Shown here: positions 57,876-64,000 of the stretch, piece by piece | Layout: every line of letters starts with the position of its first letter | Numbering within the stretch: the stretch's first letter is position 1 | Assembly (NCBI RefSeq): GCF_026210795.1 | Contig: NC_089438.1 | Coordinates: 1,199,501 to 1,263,500, forward strand | Length of the DNA stretch: 64,000 nt | From: Rhizophagus irregularis | Taxonomy: Eukaryota > Glomeromycota > Glomeromycetes > Glomerales > Glomeraceae | Direction of reading: 5' to 3' | The notes under the pieces: model-generated | Databases searched by the model: none | Told to the model about the DNA's origin: nothing | What the model saw: only the letters and a program-made list of their open reading frames with translations | Made by a program: the position numbers and the translations under genes

Positions 57876-60149
57876 TAAGTAGAGTAAGTTAATTACCAGT
57901 ATTAGGATTAAAGTAATATGATAAAAAAAAAAATTAACAATAAATTCATATTCAAATAATATTCTAATACCCATATGACAATAATAATAAATTAATAATA
58001 TTAAGCTTATATAAATTTGAAGTTAAAAAATATTCTTATGATTTATTTATAATAAAATATCTAATTTAACCTCTTATAGACCTATAAACCAAACCTTAAA
58101 ATTTCATCAATGTTGACGAACCCGGGGCAACGCCTGGGCCTACGGGCTAGTCAACCTATATTATATTTGCGCAGTCTCTGTCACTAATAAATTGAAGGCA
58201 TGTGATTGGTCACGGGGAAGGTGTGGAGATCGCGTCGCATCCCCCTGTATCACTGATTTTTCATGTTGAAGGCAAGACACAGTGGTTCGAATCCGGGGGA
58301 TGATTTTTTTTTACATTTTTTTTTGATGAGGTCACGAGACACAGGTTCGAATCCATATATTTTTTTGACATATATTTTTTTGACATATTTCACAAGATCA
58401 CGGGTTCGGACCTTTAAGCCAAGCCAAGCCGAACTTCAAGCCAACCCAAACCAACCCGTATTGGCTTATCAAGCGAAATCATGGCAAAGTATATCGGCTT
58501 AAAGGATCAATCAAGCCAAATTTTATCAACTTAAATGCATTCAAGCCAAACCAAGCCAAAGCGTATCGGCTTAAAGGGCATTCATACACGTATACTTTCG
58601 TGTTAGTGCATGTAGTGACATGTATACGTGATAAAGGTATGTAAATGCGCATAAACAAGCCGAACCAAGCCAGCCAACCGATGGGAGCCAAATATATCAC
58701 GTGATGTTACACAAATTTCCAAAAAAGGAAATTTTGTTTCTAACGAAAAATAAAGTTTTGGGTTACACAAAATTTCCTAAAAAGGAAATTATTGTGCAGA
58801 TCAATTAATTCCGGCCGATCAATTAATTCCGACCGGAATTAACGATTTATTAAAATCTATCATATGACAATACTATATATTCCAATAATATTACAATACT
58901 ATATTAATAAAAATACAATATTTAAAATTATAATGATACTTTATAATAAATACAATTGATTTTTGATAAACAAAAATGATAAAATACAATATTTAAATTT
59001 CAACAATACAAAATTTCATATTTGATTTTTTTAACAGTACAGTTATCAAGCTAATATTTCAATTTACTCATTAACAATTTATTACTATTACCAATTAAAG
59101 AGCATATATTAAAAGTACATATAAATTGACATTATACCAAACTTTAGATTAATGACAATTCAACTAACACTCTAACCGGTAAAATTATAAGACTTTCTAG
59201 ATCAAAAATTTAATTTCATTTATCTTATTACAATATAATTATTTATTACTATCTAACACATAACTTCTTATATATCAAATATAAAGAATATTAACATAAC
59301 AATAATACCTGCAAAATATATTTTCAAAAAATATTTCATCTTACAACTAAATACAAATCCATATTAATAAAATCTTCAGATTAATGAAAATATAATTAGC
59401 TCTCAATATAATAAAATAGATGTCTAAGCTTATCAAACTTTCATTATAAGAAAATTCAATAATGTTATAATAAATTATTCAGTATTGAAAAATTTTAGTA
59501 TAATGCAGTAAAATAAAGAAAAATCAAAACATTTATAAAATGTTATATTCAAGAAAACTTCAAAATATAAATTATCCATCTTTTAATAAAATGAATTAAA
59601 AGTGATAAAAATTGCTTATTTAAGAAAAACTTCATATCAAACTGCCCTTTATATTAAAATTTATTTTACAAAAATTTTTTTTATATTAAAAAAAAGTTCG
59701 TTTTAAAAGAAATTCATTATAATATATAAGGTTTAAATCTTTTCTAATATTAATAATAAAGCATTCCAAACTAATAATTAATTTAACATCCTTTTTAACT
59801 AAAAAATTTGAGGGGGAAAAAATAATTAAACAAATATGATATTTAAACATATCAAAATTCCTGGAAGTTTTTAGTAAAATCAGAAATATTCAGTATAAGG
59901 ATGCTTTGCAGTAAAAAAGAATGAAACTATTAAAATATTCAAATTTTCTTTTATATGGCAAAAATATTCTAAATGCTATAATTTATTCAGATTTTATATT
60001 TAGTAGTTTCATCCCTTTCTACTGAAAAGCATCCATACCCAATTTCAGAAAAGAGAGGAAATAAACATATATATTTAAAATTTTTAAAAATAGAGGGAAG
60101 GAATACGTTAAACTAAAAATTAATTTGGAATGTCCTAATTATAAAAATA

Positions 60150-60566
60150 CTAATAATAATATTAATTATATTAAAAATAAAGCAATATTTATAACAAAAA
60201 ATGATATTTAATATTTTTTCTGAAGAAGTTAAAGAATTCTTATCAACAGATTCAATTAAAAATAAAAATTTAGTTTATCACAAAAAAAAAAAAAAACATT
60301 TTAAGTATTTTCTTCTTTATTTCAATTTTTTAAATTAAAATTAAAATTAAAATTAAAATAAAATAAAATAAAAAAAAAAATTACTATCAATATCTTTATT
60401 CTATAAAATTATTAAACACTTTAATAAGTAAAACTCCTTCCCATAAATTAATTTTTAAAGTTAATATATCTATTATACTTTTAAAAAATATTAGTTTAAT
60501 AAAAGAATCTTATAATACTAAATTAATAGTTAAAAAATTTTAACAACATATAATAGATGCAAAAAT
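60150..60566 (+). pseudogene. Helicase C-terminal remnant in Helitron unit 3
   Basis: Equivalent of the remnant in unit 1: pieces such as IFFLKKLKNSYQQIQLK-type frameshifted text and T-P-S-H-K-L-I-F align with the intact gene around codons 1370-1480. It also has an extra A-rich and TAAAAT-repeat insertion near 60280-60380 absent from unit 1. Confidence 0.6.
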
Positions 60567-60937
60567 AGAGGTCTGCAAACGGGATTCAAACCAAAAAAAC
60601 CCTAACCGGCCTGGACCCAGATCCAGATTTGGACTGGCAAACTTTTTTCAAAATTTACCTGGGCTGAGTCCAGCCCAATATATGATTTGTTGTTAAATCC
60701 AGATTTTTGTAATTCTTGCCAAAATTTTCTTAATTCTAATTGAAAATAAACTAGGTCAAAATTTAAATTAACCAATTTTTTTTTGTTTTTATAACAAATG
60801 TTATAATAATAATCTGAATCCAGCCCAGGCTGGGTTTTTAATATATTAAGTTCAGGCCGGGCTGAGCTGACACTTTAGGTTAATTTTCAAGTGCGGGCTA
60901 AACTGAATTGTAAAATAGAGGTCAATACAGATCTCTA
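60567..60937. mobile_element. Fold-back insertion in the helicase remnant (unit 3)
   Basis: Same block as in unit 1 (AGAGGTCTG start, ATCTCT end, CCTGG/CCAGCC inverted motifs, GTGCGGGC near the right end), moderately diverged. Located at the identical place in the helicase remnant. Confidence 0.55.
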
Positions 60938-61529
60938 TACAGAAATTTTAATAAATCATATATATTTCTTAAACAATATTTATTATTTTAATTAGTACAT
61001 TATTAATTTTCAGTTTACTTAACCTTTACTATAATAATAATCAATAAAATTTAAAAACAAATAATAACATATGTAGAATTAATCCTGTATTTGCTTATAG
61101 CAATTATTCGTAGTATTATTAAGAATTCAATTAAAAGATAATATTAAAATTTTAGTAAAAAAATATTAATAGATGAAATATATATAAAAAAATTGTTGTA
61201 TATAATAAAATTCTTTAATATATTATATATATAATTTAAAAATTCTTTACATTTATAAAAATTTTTACTTCAAATCATCAGGGTGATCATCATCATTAAC
61301 TAGAATTATTAATTTTTAATAGCACTATATTTTTTTAATAATACCAGTTAATAATCATAATTTCAATTACCAGTAATCATCATTCCAATTTAAGTAATTT
61401 ATTTTATATATTTAATATAATTCATATATAAATCATCACTCCAGTCAGAAAAATTCTTTATAAAAATAAAAAATAATTTATTTTATATATTTGATATGAT
61501 TTATATATAAAATATTATTTGGATTACTT

Positions 61530-61608
61530 TTAGTATAATTTATTATGCAAAATATTATCTGAACTGCGAAGCAGTTCAGATGATATTTTGCAAAATAAAT
61601 TATACTAA
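61530..61608. repeat. Subterminal hairpin, unit 3 (loop GAA)
   Basis: 38-base arms with two mismatches (one could be a G-T pair) around a GAA loop, about 370 bases before the unit's 3' end. Confidence 0.85.
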
Positions 61609-63034
61609 CAAAAATTAATTTTACTAATTATATTAGTAGGAGATATAGTTAGAATTAGAATTAAGATTAAGTTTAAAATTAAGTTTAGAGTTAAAGTTGA
61701 TTACTAGGGTTAGGATTTTAGTATGATAATTACAATTAAATTGTTTAAAAATTAATCATAATATTAAATTTATATAATAGAAAAATAATAGGGTTTACAG
61801 TTTAAATTATAATAGTGAATTAATAATATTAAGCTTATATAAATTTGAAGTTAAAAAATATTCTTATGATTTATTTATAATAAAACATCTAATTTAACCT
61901 TTTATAGACCTATAAACCAAACCTTAAAATTTCATCAACGTTGACGAACCCGGGGCAACGCCCGGGCCTACGGGCTAGTCACCACTATATATATTTGCCT
62001 TTTCTCCGTCACTAATAAATTGAAGGCATGTGATGCGGCACGTAACAGATAATGTGATCCCCGCAGAAGGGGTGACATTTTGTGTGTGATGCGCTAACTA
62101 CCACATCCCTTAAACGTCGCATCCCATGATCAGCTGATTCTGACTATAAGGACCAATCAAGCCAGCCAACCGATGGAGCCAAATATATCACGTGATGTTA
62201 CACAAATTTCCAAAAAAGGAAAATTTGTTCCCTCACGAAAAATGAAATTTTGAGTTATACAAATGTTCCAAAAAGGAAATTTCCATGCAGATCAATTAAT
62301 TCCGGCCGGAATTAAAGATTTATTAAAGTCTATCATGTGACGTTTACAAATTTTCAAAAAGGAAATTCTTATGCAAATCACTTAATTCTTTAAATATTTA
62401 ATATTACATATAACAATCTATAATAATACTTAACAATACTATATCAATATCTAAATTTCTAATAATACTCTATAATAAATACATTTGATTTTTTAACAAT
62501 ACTATATAAATAAAATACAATATTTAAATTTTAACAATACTTTATAAATAAAATGATTTTTTAATAATACTATTATTTAAACTCACATTTTCAATTTATC
62601 AACAATTTATTTATTACTATTATCAATTAAAAATCATATATTAGAAATTCAAGATTATAAGACTTTAAATAAAATGCAATAATTAAATTTAACAATACTT
62701 TATAAATAAAATTTCATATTTTATTTTTTAACAATGCTGTTATCCAAACTTACATTTTCAATTCACTCATCAACAATTATTACTAATTAAAAATCATATA
62801 TTAAAAGAATATGATTAGCATTACAGCAAACTTTTAATCAATAACAATTTAACTAACATTCTAACCAGTAAAAAACTTTCAAAATTATAAAACTCTAACT
62901 AAAAATCCAATATTTAAATTTTAACAATACTTTATAAATAATATTCATATTTAATTTTTTAACAATGCTATTATCCAAACTTATATTTTAATTCACTTAT
63001 CAATAACTACCATATATAGTGATAGTATATAATA

Positions 63035-63210
63035 AGGGTAATGATATATATTAGCTAATATTTTAGGGAGTGGGAGAGTAAAAGAAAATCTTAGATTACA
63101 CATAATATAAACCATGTGAAATGGTTGTGATTGGTCATAAAATCTTACCTGGGGGTGGGGAGTAAACGTTACTATTAAAATAATATTAGCTAATATATAT
63201 TACTATCCTA
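63035..63210. mobile_element. About 175-bp MITE in Helitron unit 4
   Basis: Inverted ends AGGGTAATGATATATATTAG..CTAATATTTTA and the complement at about 63174-63209 (TAAAATAATATTAGC..ATTACTATCCT) flank a short, relatively G-rich core with GTGGGAGAGT and GGGGGTGGGGAG. No coding potential; target duplication unclear. Confidence 0.5.
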
Positions 63211-63528
63211 ATATATCCTTGATAAATAAAATTTATTTAATTATATAATTTTACCCAAATTTTCAAAAAAATGTAAATTATCACAATCAAAAACAAATAA
63301 CATTATCAAAAATGTAAGAAAACTTGATCATTATACTCTATAATATTTAAATTATATAAAGTAAAATAAATAATAATACAAATAATTTTTTTTTTTTTAA
63401 AAAAAAATGATTAATATAAATTATAAATTTTAAGTAATTTAATCCAGGTTATTTAACCTAAAAGGCAAGTTAGCAAAACTCTTATATATTTGATATGATT
63501 CATATATAAAATATTATTTAGGTTACTT

Positions 63529-63607
63529 TTAGTATAATTTATTATGCAAAATATTATCTGAACTGCTTTGCAGTTCAGATAATATTTTGCATAATAAATT
63601 ATACTAA
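63529..63607. repeat. Subterminal hairpin, unit 4 (perfect, loop TTT)
   Basis: Two 38-base arms that are exact complements, with a TTT loop. See the equivalents in units 2 and 3. Confidence 0.9.
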
Positions 63608-63679
63608 CAAAAATTAATTTTACTAATTATATTAGTAGGAGATATAGTTAGAATTAGAATTAAGGTTAAGTTTATAGTT

Positions 63680-63828
63680 AAGTTTAGAGTTAAAGTTAGG
63701 GTTAGGGTTAGGGTTAGGGTTAGAGTTAGGGTTAGAATTAGGGTTAGTGTTAGGATTAGGGTTAGTATTAGGTTAATGTTAGTATTAGTTTTATATTAGG
63801 GTAGGATTAGTATTTATTAGGGTTAGGC
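63680..63828 (+). repeat. TTAGGG-rich repeats, unit 4
   Basis: Contains four consecutive exact GTTAGG-G units (about 63697-63722) within a degenerate array that grades into TTAGAA/TTAGTG units. Same position relative to the hairpin as in unit 2, but more regular. Confidence 0.75.
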
Positions 63829-64000
63829 TGCTCCAAGCCAATTCTTTGTTTAACATAACATAGGGGTCCCAATCTAGGGGGGGGGGGACAAAAAATAATA
63901 CATAAAATACAATACATGACCAGAATTACCATTAATATTGGCCAAAATTTTGACCAAAAGAGTGAGCAAAAATTTTGGATGATAATTCCGGCCAAGACTT
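63829..64000. other. Unrelated sequence after unit 4, with G11 tract
   Basis: The Helitron match ends abruptly at GGTTAGGCTGCTCC. A run of 11 G (about 63877-63887) follows, then sequence ending AATTCCGGCCAAGACTT that resembles the CCGGCC motif of other elements. Probably part of another insertion continuing off the window. Confidence 0.4.

Larger units (their letters stand above)
51094..58150 (+). mobile_element. Helitron unit 2, potentially autonomous
   Basis: Starts TCAACCTATATTATATTTGC immediately after the CTAG of unit 1 and ends with CCCGGGGCAACGCCTGGG hairpin, then ACGGGCTAG at 58150. Length 7057 bp. It has the same 5' B-box pair, GCCAAGCC repeats and CCGGCCGG palindrome as units 1 and 3, but carries an uninterrupted Rep-helicase gene, a 3' subterminal hairpin at 57589-57667 and TTAGGG-like repeats. 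It is the only unit in the window able to encode its own transposition protein. Confidence 0.85.
58151..61978 (+). mobile_element. Helitron unit 3, non-autonomous
   Basis: Begins directly at the CTAG of unit 2 with the same TCAACCTATATTATATTTGC and ends CCCGGGGCAACGCCCGGG hairpin plus ACGGGCTAG at 61978. Length 3828 bp, close to unit 1, with the same internal order: B-box pair (58284, 58344), GCCAAGCC repeats, 144-bp MITE copy (59897-60036), decayed helicase C-terminus (about 60150-60560), inserted fold-back block (60567-60937), hairpin, 3' end. Shared insertions show that units 1 and 3 descend from one deleted ancestor. Confidence 0.8.
61979..63828 (+). mobile_element. Helitron unit 4, divergent and probably 3'-truncated
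   Basis: Starts TCACCACTATATATATTTGCC directly after the CTAG of unit 3. The first ~55 bases resemble the other units (CACTAATAAATTGAAGGCATGTGAT) but then differ: the B-box pair and GCCAAGCC array are missing, replaced by a block with GATCCCCGCAGAAGGGGTGAC. From about 62158 the common CAAGCCAGCCAACCGATGG and CCGGCCGG segments return. No helicase remnant. Hairpin (63529-63607) and TTAGGG repeats are present, but at about 63829 the match stops and no CTAG terminus is seen before the window ends. Confidence 0.65.

Noticed and set aside
63680-63828. True chromosome end from TTAGGG repeats
   Set aside because: The array is degenerate, short, shared with an internal Helitron copy at 57.7 kb, and followed by unrelated sequence.

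Overview
The window looks like nuclear DNA of an arbuscular mycorrhizal fungus of the Rhizophagus/Glomus type. The DNA is very AT-rich, introns are short GT..AG introns, and BTB, F-box and tyrosine-kinase-like (TKL) protein kinase genes occur together. The kinases carry the N-terminal cysteine cluster plus NWTSGN linker that I associate with the expanded Rhizophagus kinase family. Most intergenic DNA is made of decayed or palindromic mobile elements. The organism is an inference from gene families and composition, not from a search.

Layout. 0-0.4 kb: first exon of a BTB gene running off the left edge. 1.1-3.3 kb: decayed non-LTR retroposon relic ending in poly(A). 3.7-11.1 kb: several fold-back elements with arms of short tandem repeats, a small secreted-protein gene (6.8-7.2 kb) and a 622-bp MITE with a perfect 9-bp target duplication. 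11-25 kb: gene-poor, with shreds of decayed coding sequence and a small MITE. 25.4-27 kb: intact single-exon F-box gene. 29-44.6 kb: TKL kinase cluster, made of one intact six-exon kinase, one inverted kinase-tail relic, one frameshifted kinase pseudogene, and one unusual nine-exon gene on the minus strand in which the exon for the cysteine motif, linker and kinase N-lobe occurs four times before a single C-lobe. 46.5-46.9 kb: a broken paralogue of the secreted-protein gene.

47.2-64 kb: a head-to-tail array of Helitron rolling-circle transposons. Three complete units abut exactly (47236-51093, 51094-58150, 58151-61978), each starting TC and ending in a hairpin plus CTAG. A fourth, divergent unit follows and reaches toward the right edge. 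The middle unit has an uninterrupted 1579-codon Rep-helicase gene, so it could mobilise itself and its shorter, helicase-less neighbours. The units share a roughly 38-bp-armed hairpin with variable loops, degenerate TTAGGG-like repeats and (units 1-3) paired RNA polymerase III B-box-like motifs followed by T runs.

The observations I rate highest are the kinase gene with four N-lobe modules and one C-lobe, and the tandem Helitron array with its inverting hairpin. All gene models are hand-spliced by phase and consensus and lack transcript support.
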